DNA of 64,000 nt from Paraburkholderia solitsugae (GCF_013177695.1 NZ_WOEY01000152.1:1-64000), one strand, 5' to 3'; shown: positions 51,151 through 60,646, counted from the stretch's first letter. A program made the numbers and translations. The notes: generated by a model not told the origin, from the letters alone.

Positions 51151-52644
51151 ATGGCTGTATTGAATCGGATGGACTGGTACGACATTGCCAGAACGACCAA
51201 CTGGACGCCGAAGTATGTCACGGAGGATGAACTGTTTCCGCCGGAGCTGAGTGGCAGCTTCGACATTCCCATGGAGAAATGGGAGACCTACGACGAGCCC
51301 TACAAGCAGACTTATCCGGAGTACGTAAAAGTCCAGCGAGAGAAGGACGCTGGCGCATACTCGGTCAAGGCTGCCCTTGAGCGTAGCAAGATGTTCGAGA
51401 ACGCCGATCCGGGCTGGCTATCGGTGTTGAAGGCGCACTACGGCGCCATTCCCCGCGCCGAGTATGCCGGTGCTACTGCCGAAGCGCGGATGATGCGTTT
51501 CTCCAAGGCGCCGGGCATGCGAAACATGGCGACGCTCGGGAGCATGGATGAAATTCGCCATGCACAGATCCAACTCTACTTTCCGCACGAGTACGTCTCA
51601 AAGGACAGGCAGTTCGATTGGGCGCACAAAGCTTTCGACACGAACGAATGGGCGGTGATCGCGTCACGGCACTTCTTCGACGACATCATGATGGCGCGTG
51701 ATGCAATCAGTGTCGCCATCATGCTCACCTTCGGGTTCGAGACCGGCTTCACCAATATGCAGTTTCTGGGACTAGCAGCAGATGCAGCGGAGGCAGGTGA
51801 CTTTACCTTTTCGAGCCTGATCTCGAGTATTCAGACCGATGAATCACGTCATGCCCAGATTGGCGGCCCTGCGCTGCAAGTCCTGATTGAAAACGGAAAG
51901 AAGGACGAGGCACAAAAAAAGGTCGACATCGCGTTCTGGCGCGCGTGGCGGTTGTTTTCGATACTCACCGGTCCAATCATGGACTACTACACCCCTCTCG
52001 AACACCGCAAGCAGTCCTTCAGGGAATTCATGCAGGAGTGGATAGTCGAGCAGTTTGAGCGCTCTATCGCCGATCTCGGGTTAGAAAAACCTTGGTACTG
52101 GGATATCTTCCTGCAACAGCTTGACGAACAGCATCATGGCATGCACTTGGGCGCCTGGTACTGGCGGCCCACGCTCTGGTGGAACCCTGCGGCGGGTGTG
52201 ACACCGGCGGAGCGGGACTGGCTCGAAGAAAAGTATCCGGGCTGGAATGCGACGTGGGGCGAGTGCTGGGACGTGATCATCGACAACCTCGTGGAAGGCC
52301 GGCGCGACCTTACTTTCCCGGAAACCTTGCCGATCGTCTGCAACATGTGCAACCTCCCAATCAACTACACGCCCGGGGCGGTTCAGGATTTTCCGCTTGA
52401 ATACAACGGGCGGCTTTATCACTTCGGCTCTGAACCCGACCGATGGATTTTCGAGCAGGAACCTGAACGCTATGCAGATCACTTGAGCGTGGTAGATCGC
52501 TTCCTGGCCGGATTGATCCAGCCAATGAACCTCGGCGGCGCCTTGGCCTACATGGACCTCGCACCGGGCGAGAGTGGCGACGATGCACACGACTACGCCT
52601 GGATCGACGTCTATAAGCAGATGCGTATGAAAAAGGCGGGCTGA
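51151..52644 (+). CDS. tmoA: Toluene/arene monooxygenase hydroxylase alpha subunit (TmoA/TouA/TbuA1)
   Basis: 497 residues. Diiron ligands fall at exactly the T4MO numbers: Glu104 (RAEYAG), Glu134 and His137 (SMDEIRHAQ), Glu197 (FGFETGF), Glu231 and His234 (TDESRHAQ). The gating Ile100, Thr201 and Gln141 are kept; residue 103 is Ala where T4MO has Gly, a position that affects regiospecificity. Hydroxylates aromatic rings with O2 in complex with the beta and gamma subunits. GGAGACGAACC before ATG. First of six contiguous subunit genes. Confidence 0.95.
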   Translation: MAVLNRMDWYDIARTTNWTPKYVTEDELFPPELSGSFDIPMEKWETYDEPYKQTYPEYVKVQREKDAGAYSVKAALERSKMFENADPGWLSVLKAHYGAIPRAEYAGATAEARMMRFSKAPGMRNMATLGSMDEIRHAQIQLYFPHEYVSKDRQFDWAHKAFDTNEWAVIASRHFFDDIMMARDAISVAIMLTFGFETGFTNMQFLGLAADAAEAGDFTFSSLISSIQTDESRHAQIGGPALQVLIENGKKDEAQKKVDIAFWRAWRLFSILTGPIMDYYTPLEHRKQSFREFMQEWIVEQFERSIADLGLEKPWYWDIFLQQLDEQHHGMHLGAWYWRPTLWWNPAAGVTPAERDWLEEKYPGWNATWGECWDVIIDNLVEGRRDLTFPETLPIVCNMCNLPINYTPGAVQDFPLEYNGRLYHFGSEPDRWIFEQEPERYADHLSVVDRFLAGLIQPMNLGGALAYMDLAPGESGDDAHDYAWIDVYKQMRMKKAG

Positions 52645-52723
52645 GAGTAACTCAGAGAAACCTGCGGAGGCGGGGAGGGTCGCTGTCCCCGCAGGCAATA
52701 CAACCAGACTGGAGGGATCGACC

Positions 52724-53005
52724 ATGGCTATGTTTCCTTTGATTTCCAATTTTGAAGGCGACTTCGTGTTGCAACTGGTGGCGGTGGACACCGAAAACAC
52801 CATGGATGAGGTGGCCGCTGCAGCTGCGCATCACTCCGTTGGGAGGCGGGTGAAGCTCAGGCCGGGGCACGTGATCCGTGTGCGCAAGCAAGGCAGCAAA
52901 GAGTTGTTTGCCAGGACGACCAGGGTTTCTGAGACTGGGCTCAAGCCGATGGAATGTCTCGAGTTCGTCTGGGAATCGCCCGAAGCGTTGTGCGCAAACG
53001 TCTAG
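52724..53005 (+). CDS. tmoB: Toluene/arene monooxygenase hydroxylase gamma subunit (TmoB/TouB)
   Basis: 93 residues: MAMFPLISNFEGDFVLQLVA, VDTENTMDEVAAAAAHHSVG and GHVIRVRKQGSKELFARTTR match TmoB in order and length. Small ubiquitin-like subunit of the hydroxylase (abc)2 core. GGAGG ribosome binding site. Encoded between alpha and the Rieske ferredoxin as in tmo, tou and tbu operons. Confidence 0.92.
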   Translation: MAMFPLISNFEGDFVLQLVAVDTENTMDEVAAAAAHHSVGRRVKLRPGHVIRVRKQGSKELFARTTRVSETGLKPMECLEFVWESPEALCANV

Positions 53006-53042
53006 GAAACCGAGATTCACGTTTTGATAGGAAGTGAGAATC

Positions 53043-53378
53043 GTGGCATTCAAGAGAGTGTGCTCGCTCGATGATCTCTGGGAGGGCGAGATGGAATCGT
53101 TTGAGGTGGATGGGCAGGAGGTGCTGCTTGTCTGGCCCGAAGGCGGAGACCTGAAGTCTTTTCAGGCGAGTTGTCCGCATCAGGACATTCCCCTTGTTGA
53201 GGGCCAGTTCGACGGCAAAGTCCTGATTTGCAGAGCGCATTTGTGGCAGTTTGACGCCTGCTCCGGGAAGGGCATCAATCCTGGAGACTGTGCCTTGGCG
53301 CAGTATCCGGTGAGGATCGAAGGGAACGAGGTGTTCGTCGACGCTGAGGGCATCAAGCCTCTTTTCGCCCACACCTGA
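53043..53378 (+). CDS. tmoC: Rieske ferredoxin (TmoC/TouC)
   Basis: About 111 residues. Rieske ligands in SCPHQDIPLVEG and LICRAHLWQFD (C-x-H, C-x2-H). KRVCSLDDLWEGEMESFEV aligns with the TmoC N terminus, which favours the GTG at 53043 over the GTG three codons upstream. Carries electrons from TmoF to the hydroxylase. Confidence 0.9.
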   Translation: MAFKRVCSLDDLWEGEMESFEVDGQEVLLVWPEGGDLKSFQASCPHQDIPLVEGQFDGKVLICRAHLWQFDACSGKGINPGDCALAQYPVRIEGNEVFVDAEGIKPLFAHT

Positions 53379-53538
53379 GGAAGGCGGGAACGCCTCCACC
53401 TTAACGCAATATTGACTCGCGAAACCGCATGGGGCGTTTGCAGCCTGCCTTTTGTCGAACGGCAACGGCTGTTGCGGCACTAGCTTGGGAAGGCGTTGCG
53501 TCAATGATGAAACAACATATTACGGAAGGAGACAAGAT

Positions 53539-53856
53539 ATGGCTGGCAATAGGGAGCTGGGTGTCGCGCACCTCAACAATCAGGTGGGGCCGGTGATGCG
53601 CGCAGGTGAACTGGCCGAGGCGGTGGCGGAGGCAGCGCGCGAAGACAACCCGGGGAAGGAAATCCGGGTGGACGACAAACGGGCCTATGTTCGGATCGAT
53701 ACCGATGGCGAGATGATCATTCGCCGCGCGACGATTGAGCAGGCGCTGGGTCGCCAGTTCAAGATGTCGGACCTGGAAGTCGAGCTGAGCTCGTTCGCCG
53801 GACGGATTCAAACCGATCCCGAGTACGTCCGATTTTATTTCGAGAAGCGCGTTTGA
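53539..53856 (+). CDS. tmoD: Effector/coupling protein (TmoD/TouD)
   Basis: 105 residues: HLNNQVGPVMRAGELAEAVA, DDKRAYVRIDTDGEMIIRRA and QALGRQFKMSDLEVELSSFA are the MmoB/DmpM-family signature. Binds the hydroxylase to regulate O2 activation and product regiospecificity. GGAAGGAGACAAGAT precedes the ATG. Confidence 0.92.
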   Translation: MAGNRELGVAHLNNQVGPVMRAGELAEAVAEAAREDNPGKEIRVDDKRAYVRIDTDGEMIIRRATIEQALGRQFKMSDLEVELSSFAGRIQTDPEYVRFYFEKRV

Positions 53857-53884
53857 GCACCACGCATTTAAACAGGAGAACGTT

Positions 53885-54871
53885 ATGTCAGACGTGCAAG
53901 TTCTGAAGCCACTGAAGACGTGGAGCCACCTGGCAGCCCGTCGCCGCAAGCCCAGCGAATACGAGATCGTATCCACCAATCTGCACTACAGTACTCGTGA
54001 CGCCAATGCACCGTTTGAGCTCGATCCCGATCTGTTCATGAATCGATGGTACAGACAGTATCGAAACGAGAGCTCGCTCAGGCACGATAACTGGAACGGG
54101 TTTCGAGACCCGGAGGAAGTCGTCTATCGCACCTATAACATGATGCAGGACGGCCAGGAGGCTTACGTCTTTGGATTGTTCGATCAGTTCAACACCCGTG
54201 AGCACGACAAATCTCTGGAGAAGCCCTGGGCGGGTACCCTGGCGAGACTTTATACCCCTGCACGATATTTGTTCCATACGTTGCAGATGAATTCCGCCTA
54301 CGTCGGACAGATGGCCCCGGCGAGCACCATCACAAACTGCGCTTTTTTTCAGATGGCGGACTCGCTCCGCTGGCTGAGCCATACGGCTTACCGCACGAAG
54401 GAAATGTCCCTTACATTCGAAGACAAGGGATTCGGGCGCAACGAGCGAGAATATTGGGAGACCGACCCCGCGTGGCTGAGTTTCCGTGAACTCGTGGAAA
54501 GAGTACTGGTCACGTGGGACTGGGCGGAATCTTTCGTTGCGCTCAACCTGATAGTGAAGCCTGCGGTTGAGGAAGCCGTGCTGCGAAAGCTCGGCGAATC
54601 TGCCCGCCACAACGGCGACACGCTGCTTGGGCTCTTGACCGATGCGCAACTTCTTGACGCAGCGCGCCATCGTCGATGGGCGACCGCACTAGTGAAGATG
54701 GCGCTGGAGAAAGACGGCAACCGGGAGGTAATCGGGGCTTGGATCGCCAAGTGGGAGCCGCTCGCCGACAATGCGATTGATGCCTACTGTGGAGCGCTTG
54801 TCGATGTGCCTGATGCAGCCGAGGCGGCCAGGGAAGCAACGCGCGAGTTTCGCCGGGGACTCGGGCTCTAA
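53885..54871 (+). CDS. tmoE: Toluene/arene monooxygenase hydroxylase beta subunit (TmoE/TouE)
   Basis: 328 residues of the ferritin-like beta subunit: WYRQYRNESSLRHDNWNGFR, RTYNMMQDGQEAYVFGLFDQ and NCAFFQMADSLRWLSHTAYR. No diiron ligands, as expected. Forms the hydroxylase core with alpha and gamma. AGGAGAACGTT before ATG, 28 bp after tmoD. Confidence 0.93.
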   Translation: MSDVQVLKPLKTWSHLAARRRKPSEYEIVSTNLHYSTRDANAPFELDPDLFMNRWYRQYRNESSLRHDNWNGFRDPEEVVYRTYNMMQDGQEAYVFGLFDQFNTREHDKSLEKPWAGTLARLYTPARYLFHTLQMNSAYVGQMAPASTITNCAFFQMADSLRWLSHTAYRTKEMSLTFEDKGFGRNEREYWETDPAWLSFRELVERVLVTWDWAESFVALNLIVKPAVEEAVLRKLGESARHNGDTLLGLLTDAQLLDAARHRRWATALVKMALEKDGNREVIGAWIAKWEPLADNAIDAYCGALVDVPDAAEAAREATREFRRGLGL

Positions 54872-54994
54872 TTGGGGCTCCGGCATTCTGCGTCCTCATT
54901 GGGGCCTCCGGTACACAAAGGGGTCCATCTGAGATTGCATTCCCCCGAGCCGAGTGGAATTTAAAAGGTTCGGGGGCGAGAAGGAAATGGAGTC

Positions 54995-56026
54995 ATGAAC
55001 GACTTTACGGTACAGATTCACGGCGCGGAGGATGGCGAGTCATTCCGTCAACGCGAAGGCCACAGGTCACTCTTACGGTCGGCGCTCCATGCCGGCGTTG
55101 GCTTTCCATATGAGTGCCATTCGGGGGGCTGCGGAAGCTGCCGCTTCGAGTTGCTGGAAGGAGAGGTAGATGTGTTGTGGCCGCAAGCCCCCGGTCTTAC
55201 CGACCGCGACCGGCGTCGGAACCGGTATCTTGCGTGCCAGTGCGTGGCCAGAAGTGATATCCGCATCAAGGTAACCGCGACGGCGCCATATCGCCCGAAG
55301 GTACCTCCCCGTGTATTTCGTGCCCGGTTTGTTGAGGCGTCGCAGGTGACGCACGACATCACGGAGTTCAGGTTCGTCGGTGAAGGCCCGGCCGAGTTCT
55401 TGCCGGGGCAGTACGCGCTCATGCAACTGCCTGGCGTGGAGGGGGCGCGCGCTTACTCGATGTCCAACACACCCAATCCCCAGGGCGAGTGGCATTTCCA
55501 GATCCGGCGGGTGTTGACTGGCAAAGGCAGCACCTACCTTATGGAGCATCTCAGGCCGGGCGACTCACTCGAAGTCGATGGACCCTACGGGTTGGCCTTC
55601 CTGCGCACGGAGAGTCCCCGGGACATCGTTTGTGTGGCGGGGGGATCGGGTCTCGCGCCCGTGGTGTCCATCGCACGTGGGGCGGCCGAGGCGGGGATGC
55701 TTGACAGCCGCCAACTGCATTTCTTTTACGGCGGACGAGCTCCACGTGACATTTGTGGCGATCATTTCCTTCGGAGGCTGCCGGGGTACAGTGAGCGCAT
55801 CCAATATTACCCGATCGTCTCGCTGCCCGAGGAGGGATCCGATTCAGTCTGGAAGGGGGAGATCGGTTTCGTGCATGAGCTCGTTCGTCGGACTCTTGCT
55901 GGTCGCCTCAAGGATCTGGAGTTTTATTTTGCAGGTCCTCCACCCATGTCACAAGCCTTGCAGGAGATGTTGATGGTGGAATATCAGGTACCGTTTGAGC
56001 AGATTCACTTCGACCGATTCTTTTGA
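54995..56026 (+). CDS. tmoF: NADH oxidoreductase of the arene monooxygenase (TmoF/TouF)
   Basis: 343 residues. N-terminal plant-type 2Fe-2S (ECHSGGCGSCRFELLEG and a distal CQC), then FAD domain (GARAYSMSNTPNPQGEWHFQ) and NAD domain (DIVCVAGGSGLAPVVSIARG, FYFAGPPPMSQALQEML). Delivers electrons from NADH to the Rieske ferredoxin. Last subunit gene, 123 bp after tmoE; AGAAGGAAATGGAG before the ATG. Confidence 0.93.
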   Translation: MNDFTVQIHGAEDGESFRQREGHRSLLRSALHAGVGFPYECHSGGCGSCRFELLEGEVDVLWPQAPGLTDRDRRRNRYLACQCVARSDIRIKVTATAPYRPKVPPRVFRARFVEASQVTHDITEFRFVGEGPAEFLPGQYALMQLPGVEGARAYSMSNTPNPQGEWHFQIRRVLTGKGSTYLMEHLRPGDSLEVDGPYGLAFLRTESPRDIVCVAGGSGLAPVVSIARGAAEAGMLDSRQLHFFYGGRAPRDICGDHFLRRLPGYSERIQYYPIVSLPEEGSDSVWKGEIGFVHELVRRTLAGRLKDLEFYFAGPPPMSQALQEMLMVEYQVPFEQIHFDRFF

Positions 56027-56363
56027 GAATACCTCACAAACTGACTTTCCTATGGGTCACAGAAGATGATGCCGTCGCCGACCTTCGGGAAACCATTCAT
56101 GAATGGTGGCGAGGCTCTGGAAGCGGACGCCTGATCGCTTGAAGATATGCACCCGGCGATATTTAGTTCGACGTGGGGCACCTTCGATCGTCGAACTTTG
56201 CTATCACCCGAATCTGTATCAGTTCGCTGGGTTGACAATGTTTGATTCAATACCCGATGCAACCGACACCCCCATGTGCTGATGGTGTGATACGTGGGAG
56301 AGGAAGGTAAATAGGGTGACGAATCTGGCGACGTAGATATTTAAAACAATCACGGAGACAACG
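56027..56363. other. Intergenic region before the outer-membrane channel gene
   Basis: 337 bp. A 14-bp perfect palindrome CCATTCATGAATGG lies at 56093-56106. A TTGACA-like element occurs near 56232 but without a matching -10. No supported gene. Confidence 0.35.
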
Positions 56364-57542
56364 ATGGAAAAGTACATTAATCAAACAGTAAAATTCGGAC
56401 TACTATTTTTTGGATTAAGCTTGGCGACAACTTCGGCGTTCGCAAACAATGGTGCTGAAATGACAGCAAATGGACCGACTGCGGCGGGCATGGGGGGAGT
56501 ATCGATCGCGTTGCCCCAGGATGCGACCGTTGCCGCTGACAATCCTGCTGGAATGGCGAACGTGGGTACCCGGATAGACCTCTACGGCTTCCTGATTTCA
56601 GTCGAGTCAAATGCGACGTTTGGGACGACCACCAACCAGCAGTTCTCGCGCATCATCGAGCCTGCCTTTGGAATGGGATTTAACTACCAACTCGGCCCCC
56701 AGTGGACGGTTGGCGTTTCTGTGACCGGGGCTGGACTGGGGGCCAAGTATGGTGAACCGGCACTTCCGATACCCGGCGCCGGTACAGCGAAGTCGAATCT
56801 GATCATAATCAACACGAGTCCCACGATCACATACAAGCCGGTGCCGACCCTTTCACTAGGCGCCTCGCTCGTGCTAGGTCTTGAGCAATTCCGGGCAAGC
56901 GGTGTATTGGCGCCGGGCGCTGACGGGCCGGTGGCTTTGCCAAGCCATGGAACCTCATATGCAACAGGTATAGGCGCGGGATTCGGTGTGCTTTGGAATC
57001 CAGTCCCGATGGTGAGTTTGGGTGCATCGTACTATACAAAAACCTGGTTTAGCCCACTTTCTGGTTACAAGGACGATTTATTGGCATCGAGCGGGGGCCA
57101 TCTGGACAGTCCGTCGAAGTATGGCGTTGGTGTTTCCGTTCGACCTCTGCCACGTCTCACGCTTGGTCTGGACTACGAGCGGATCTTGTGGAGTCAGGCA
57201 GCCGGTTTCAACACCCCAGCCAGTTTCAACTGGCACGACCAGAACGTAGTTCGCATCGGCGTAGCGTACGAGATCAACGACAAATGGACTGCCCGAACTG
57301 GGTTCAGCGTCGCCAATTCGTTTATGGACTCGGACCATACATTAGCCAATTACTACGCGAACGGGATCGATGATCGGGCAGTGACAGTCGGCGCCACTTA
57401 TTCTTTCGACAAAAGGAATTCCCTGACATTGGCGCTCGAATACGATATCCCGAGAACGGTGGTGGGGACCGGGCCGAGCAAAGGCACGAACATATCGACC
57501 AACTTTCAGCAATACACAATCGGTTACACGCACAAGTTCTAA
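56364..57542 (+). CDS. FadL/TodX/TbuX-family outer-membrane hydrocarbon channel
   Basis: 392 residues. Signal peptide (FGLLFFGLSLATTSAFA) then the FadL hatch region: GAEMTANGPTAAGMGGVSIA and LPQDATVAADNPAGMANVG, including the conserved NPA motif. The beta-barrel ends in an aromatic residue (YTHKF). TodX, TbuX and XylN carry toluene-like substrates across the outer membrane, in keeping with the upstream monooxygenase. Lower GC than its neighbours. GGAGACAACG before ATG. Confidence 0.9.
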   Translation: MEKYINQTVKFGLLFFGLSLATTSAFANNGAEMTANGPTAAGMGGVSIALPQDATVAADNPAGMANVGTRIDLYGFLISVESNATFGTTTNQQFSRIIEPAFGMGFNYQLGPQWTVGVSVTGAGLGAKYGEPALPIPGAGTAKSNLIIINTSPTITYKPVPTLSLGASLVLGLEQFRASGVLAPGADGPVALPSHGTSYATGIGAGFGVLWNPVPMVSLGASYYTKTWFSPLSGYKDDLLASSGGHLDSPSKYGVGVSVRPLPRLTLGLDYERILWSQAAGFNTPASFNWHDQNVVRIGVAYEINDKWTARTGFSVANSFMDSDHTLANYYANGIDDRAVTVGATYSFDKRNSLTLALEYDIPRTVVGTGPSKGTNISTNFQQYTIGYTHKF

Positions 57543-57546
57543 CTAT

Positions 57547-57568
57547 GCCCGCGACTGCCGTCGCGGGC
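57547..57568 (+). terminator. Hairpin terminator after the channel gene
   Basis: GCCCGCGAC-TGCC-GTCGCGGGC, a 9-bp GC-rich stem 5 bp after the stop. The T-tract is weak. Probably ends the monooxygenase/channel transcript. Confidence 0.6.
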
Positions 57569-57917
57569 ACGCTTTCGCTCGGCCTCGTACTCATGAAAAA
57601 AGTTTGATCGGTCGCGATGCCGAATGATATTGCAACGCCAAAATTCGCCGAGAGCTGGAAAGTCTCATCAAGGAGGAGCGCGGCGTGAAGAGCGAATAGC
57701 AATTACGCGTAGTTATGGTCCATGCACCATCAGTAATGCCTGTGTAGCGCTTTCGGCCTGTTGTCGATTTCACGAGCCACGAGCTCACGGCTTGCTGGTT
57801 GGACATCGGAAATGCTTTGCCCTCGCCGTTCTGAATACCAGAGGCGAATCGAATTATGTGTCGAATATTTTCCAAGTGTCGGAAGCTGACGGCGACAAAC
57901 CCCATTGAAGGATCTCT
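57569..57917. other. Intergenic region upstream of frmA
   Basis: About 350 bp with no supported gene. The frmA ribosome binding site region (GAAGGATCTCT) is at its right end. A formaldehyde-responsive repressor gene (frmR) is not present. Confidence 0.35.
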
Positions 57918-59024
57918 ATGAAAACCAAAGCAGCAATCGCATGGAAAGCAGGCGCCCCGTTGACGATCGAAGAAGTGGATCTGGAAGGTCCGCGCGCCGG
58001 TGAAGTCCTGATTGAAGTGAAAGCGACGGGTATTTGCCACACCGACTACTACACGCTCTCGGGCGCCGATCCGGAAGGGATCTTCCCGGCGATTCTCGGC
58101 CACGAAGGCGCGGGCGTGATCGTCGATGTGGGGCCGGGTGTCGGCACGTTGAAGAAGGGCGACCACGTCATTCCGCTTTACACCCCGGAATGCCGTCAGT
58201 GCAAATTCTGTCTGTCGCGCAAGACCAATCTTTGTCAGGCGATCCGTTCGACGCAAGGCCGCGGCCTGATGCCCGATGCCACGTCGCGCTTCTCGCTGGA
58301 CGGCAAGCCGCTGTTTCACTACATGGGCACGTCCACGTTTTCGAACTACATCGTCGTGCCGGAAATCGCGGTCGCGAAGGTGCGTGAAGACGCGCCGTTC
58401 GACAAGATCTGCTACATCGGCTGCGGCGTGACGACGGGCGTCGGCGCTGTGGTGTATTCGGCGAAGGTCGAAGCGGGCGCGAACGTGGTGGTGTTTGGTC
58501 TCGGCGGCATCGGCCTGAATGTGATCCAGGGTGCGAAGATGGTCGGCGCGGACAAGATCATCGGCGTCGATATCAACCCGGGCCGCATCGAGTTGGCGAA
58601 GAAATTCGGCATGACCCACTTCATCAACCCGAACGAAGTCGAGAACGTGGTTGACCACATCGTGCAACTCACCGACGGCGGGGCAGACTATTCGTTCGAA
58701 TGCATCGGCAACACGAAGGTGATGCGTCAGGCGCTGGAGTGCACGCACAAGGGCTGGGGTCAGTCATTCATTATCGGCGTGGCGGCGGCGGGTGAAGAGA
58801 TCAGCACACGCCCGTTCCAACTGGTGACGGGCCGCGAGTGGAAGGGCTCGGCATTCGGTGGTGCGCGCGGCCGCACGGATGTGCCGAAGATCGTCGACTG
58901 GTACATGGAAGGCAAGATCAATATCGACGACCTGATCACGCATCGTCTGCCGCTCGAGCGCATCAACGAAGGCTTCGATCTGATGAAGAAGGGCGAGTCG
59001 ATCCGCTCGGTCGTGCTGTACTAA
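57918..59024 (+). CDS. frmA: S-(hydroxymethyl)glutathione dehydrogenase (class III alcohol dehydrogenase)
   Basis: 368 residues. Catalytic zinc ligands Cys in TGICHTDYYTLSG, His/Glu in LGHEGAGVIVDVGPGVG; structural zinc Cys cluster ECRQCKFCLSRKTNLCQ. NAD-binding VFGLGGIGLNVIQGAKMVGA. YSFECIGNTKVMRQALECTH is the class III signature. Oxidises the glutathione adduct of formaldehyde. 29 bp before fghA. GC and codon use are typical of Burkholderia chromosomes. Confidence 0.95.
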   Translation: MKTKAAIAWKAGAPLTIEEVDLEGPRAGEVLIEVKATGICHTDYYTLSGADPEGIFPAILGHEGAGVIVDVGPGVGTLKKGDHVIPLYTPECRQCKFCLSRKTNLCQAIRSTQGRGLMPDATSRFSLDGKPLFHYMGTSTFSNYIVVPEIAVAKVREDAPFDKICYIGCGVTTGVGAVVYSAKVEAGANVVVFGLGGIGLNVIQGAKMVGADKIIGVDINPGRIELAKKFGMTHFINPNEVENVVDHIVQLTDGGADYSFECIGNTKVMRQALECTHKGWGQSFIIGVAAAGEEISTRPFQLVTGREWKGSAFGGARGRTDVPKIVDWYMEGKINIDDLITHRLPLERINEGFDLMKKGESIRSVVLY

Positions 59025-59053
59025 TACGTCACCGACCCGGCACAGAAAGGAGC

Positions 59054-59908
59054 ATGTCGATGCATGAACTATTGTCGTCGCATGCCTGCCATGGCGGCGA
59101 GCAGCGGATCTACCGGCACGACTCGCAGGCCGTCGGTCTGCCGATGCGCTTCTCGGTGTATCTGCCGCCGCAGGCTTTGCAGGCCAACGCGAACGTGCCC
59201 GCGCTGTTCTATCTCGCCGGCCTGACTTGCACGGAAGAAACCTTCCCGGTCAAGGCGGGCGCGCAGCGCTTCGCGGCGCAGCACGGCATCGCGCTGATCG
59301 CGCCGGACACCAGCCCGCGCGGTGCGGGCGTGCCGGGCGAAAGCGCGGCGTGGGACTTCGGCGTGGGCGCGGGCTTTTACGTCAACGCGACGCAGCAGCC
59401 GTGGGCGAAGCACTATCGGATGTACTCGTATGTGCGCGATGAACTGCGCGAGACGGTGCTCGCGAATCTGCCAGTGGACGGTGCGCGCCTAGGCATCTTC
59501 GGGCATTCGATGGGTGGTCACGGCGCGTTGGTGTTGGCGCTGCGCAACCCGGAAATTTACCGGTCAGTGTCGGCGTTCGCGCCGATCGCCGCACCTTCAC
59601 GGTGCCCGTGGGGCGAAAAGGCTTTCTCTGCCTATCTCGGCGAGGATCGCGAAGCCTGGCGTGAATATGATGCGAGCGAACTGGTCGCAACCGCGGCACG
59701 CCCTTTTGAAAGTCCAATCCTGATTGATCAGGGGCTCGCCGACTCCTTTCTCTCAGAGCAACTGTATCCCGACGTCTTTGATGCCGCGTGTGCTGCCAGA
59801 AATCAGCTTCTCACTCTTCGCCGTTATGTCGGCTACGACCACGGCTACTACTTCGTCCAGTCCTTCATAGGAGACCACATCGCTCATCACGCAAGTATCC
59901 TGACCTAG
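59054..59908 (+). CDS. fghA: S-formylglutathione hydrolase
   Basis: 284 residues. Esterase D fold: LFYLAGLTCTEETFPVKAGA, APDTSPRGAGVPGE, nucleophile IFGHSMGGHGALVLALR (GHSMGG), Asp in ILIDQGLADSFL and His in YVGYDHGYYFVQSF. Converts S-formylglutathione to formate and glutathione, the second step of formaldehyde oxidation. AAAGGAG before ATG. Confidence 0.95.
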   Translation: MSMHELLSSHACHGGEQRIYRHDSQAVGLPMRFSVYLPPQALQANANVPALFYLAGLTCTEETFPVKAGAQRFAAQHGIALIAPDTSPRGAGVPGESAAWDFGVGAGFYVNATQQPWAKHYRMYSYVRDELRETVLANLPVDGARLGIFGHSMGGHGALVLALRNPEIYRSVSAFAPIAAPSRCPWGEKAFSAYLGEDREAWREYDASELVATAARPFESPILIDQGLADSFLSEQLYPDVFDAACAARNQLLTLRRYVGYDHGYYFVQSFIGDHIAHHASILT

Positions 59909-60037
59909 ATCAGCACATCATCGTGCAGAAGCGCACAGTACCACCGACCTGGTGCGTCCGAACACGTCTGACCGGCATAGGTTGGACATCGGTCCATCAT
60001 CCGACAGTTTTTTAACAGGTTTCACGGAGACTTCAAA

Positions 60038-60646
60038 TTGATCAAACTTTATGATTTTGAGCTGTCAGGTAGCTGCTACAAGATTCGTTTGTTTCTGAAT
60101 ATCGTCGGTGTGGAGTATCAAAAGGAGAAAGTTGATTTTGTTGGCAAAGAGCACAAGAACAACAAGTATCTTGGTCTGAACCCGTTCGGTGAGATTCCGA
60201 TTCTCGAGGACGGCGATCTGCGTCTTCGCGACGCACAGGCAATCCTCGTTTATCTCGCGAAGAAATATGATGCAAGCGATACGTGGTATCCAGAGGATGC
60301 AAGGAGTGCTGGGCAGATCTCACAGTGGTTGTCCACTGGCGGCGGCGAAATTATGAATTCGGCAGGCGCTCGCCTCGTCAAGATTCTGGACTATCCGCTC
60401 GATCTCGAAAAGCTGCAGGCCGGTGCTAGGCGCGTGTTCGGCATCCTGGACGCGCATTTGGCCAACAGGGAATGGCTCGAATTGGGTCACCCGACGATCG
60501 CTGACATCGCGTGCTTCCCGTACACCGCGCTCGCAGGGGAAGGTGGAATCGACCTTACTCCATACGCGAACGTCAGAAAGTGGATCGAGCGTATCACTTC
60601 TCTGCCGCGATTTGTTCCGATGCCAGGCATTTCGGCTAACAGTTAA
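60038..60646 (+). CDS. Glutathione S-transferase family protein
   Basis: 202 residues from a TTG with GGAG upstream. Thioredoxin-like N-terminal domain: IKLYDFELSGSCYKIRLFLN (Ser/Cys at the GSH-activating place), NPFGEIPILEDGDLRLRDAQ with cis-Pro and the Glu/Asp-Ala glutathione site, then an all-helical C-terminal domain. May conjugate glutathione to reactive epoxides or aldehydes from the monooxygenase pathway; inferred from position downstream of frmA-fghA. Confidence 0.85.
   Translation: MIKLYDFELSGSCYKIRLFLNIVGVEYQKEKVDFVGKEHKNNKYLGLNPFGEIPILEDGDLRLRDAQAILVYLAKKYDASDTWYPEDARSAGQISQWLSTGGGEIMNSAGARLVKILDYPLDLEKLQAGARRVFGILDAHLANREWLELGHPTIADIACFPYTALAGEGGIDLTPYANVRKWIERITSLPRFVPMPGISANS

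Noticed and set aside
57591..58748. 385-codon open frame on the minus strand
   Set aside because: Antisense shadow of frmA; the sense strand has unambiguous zinc and NAD motifs.
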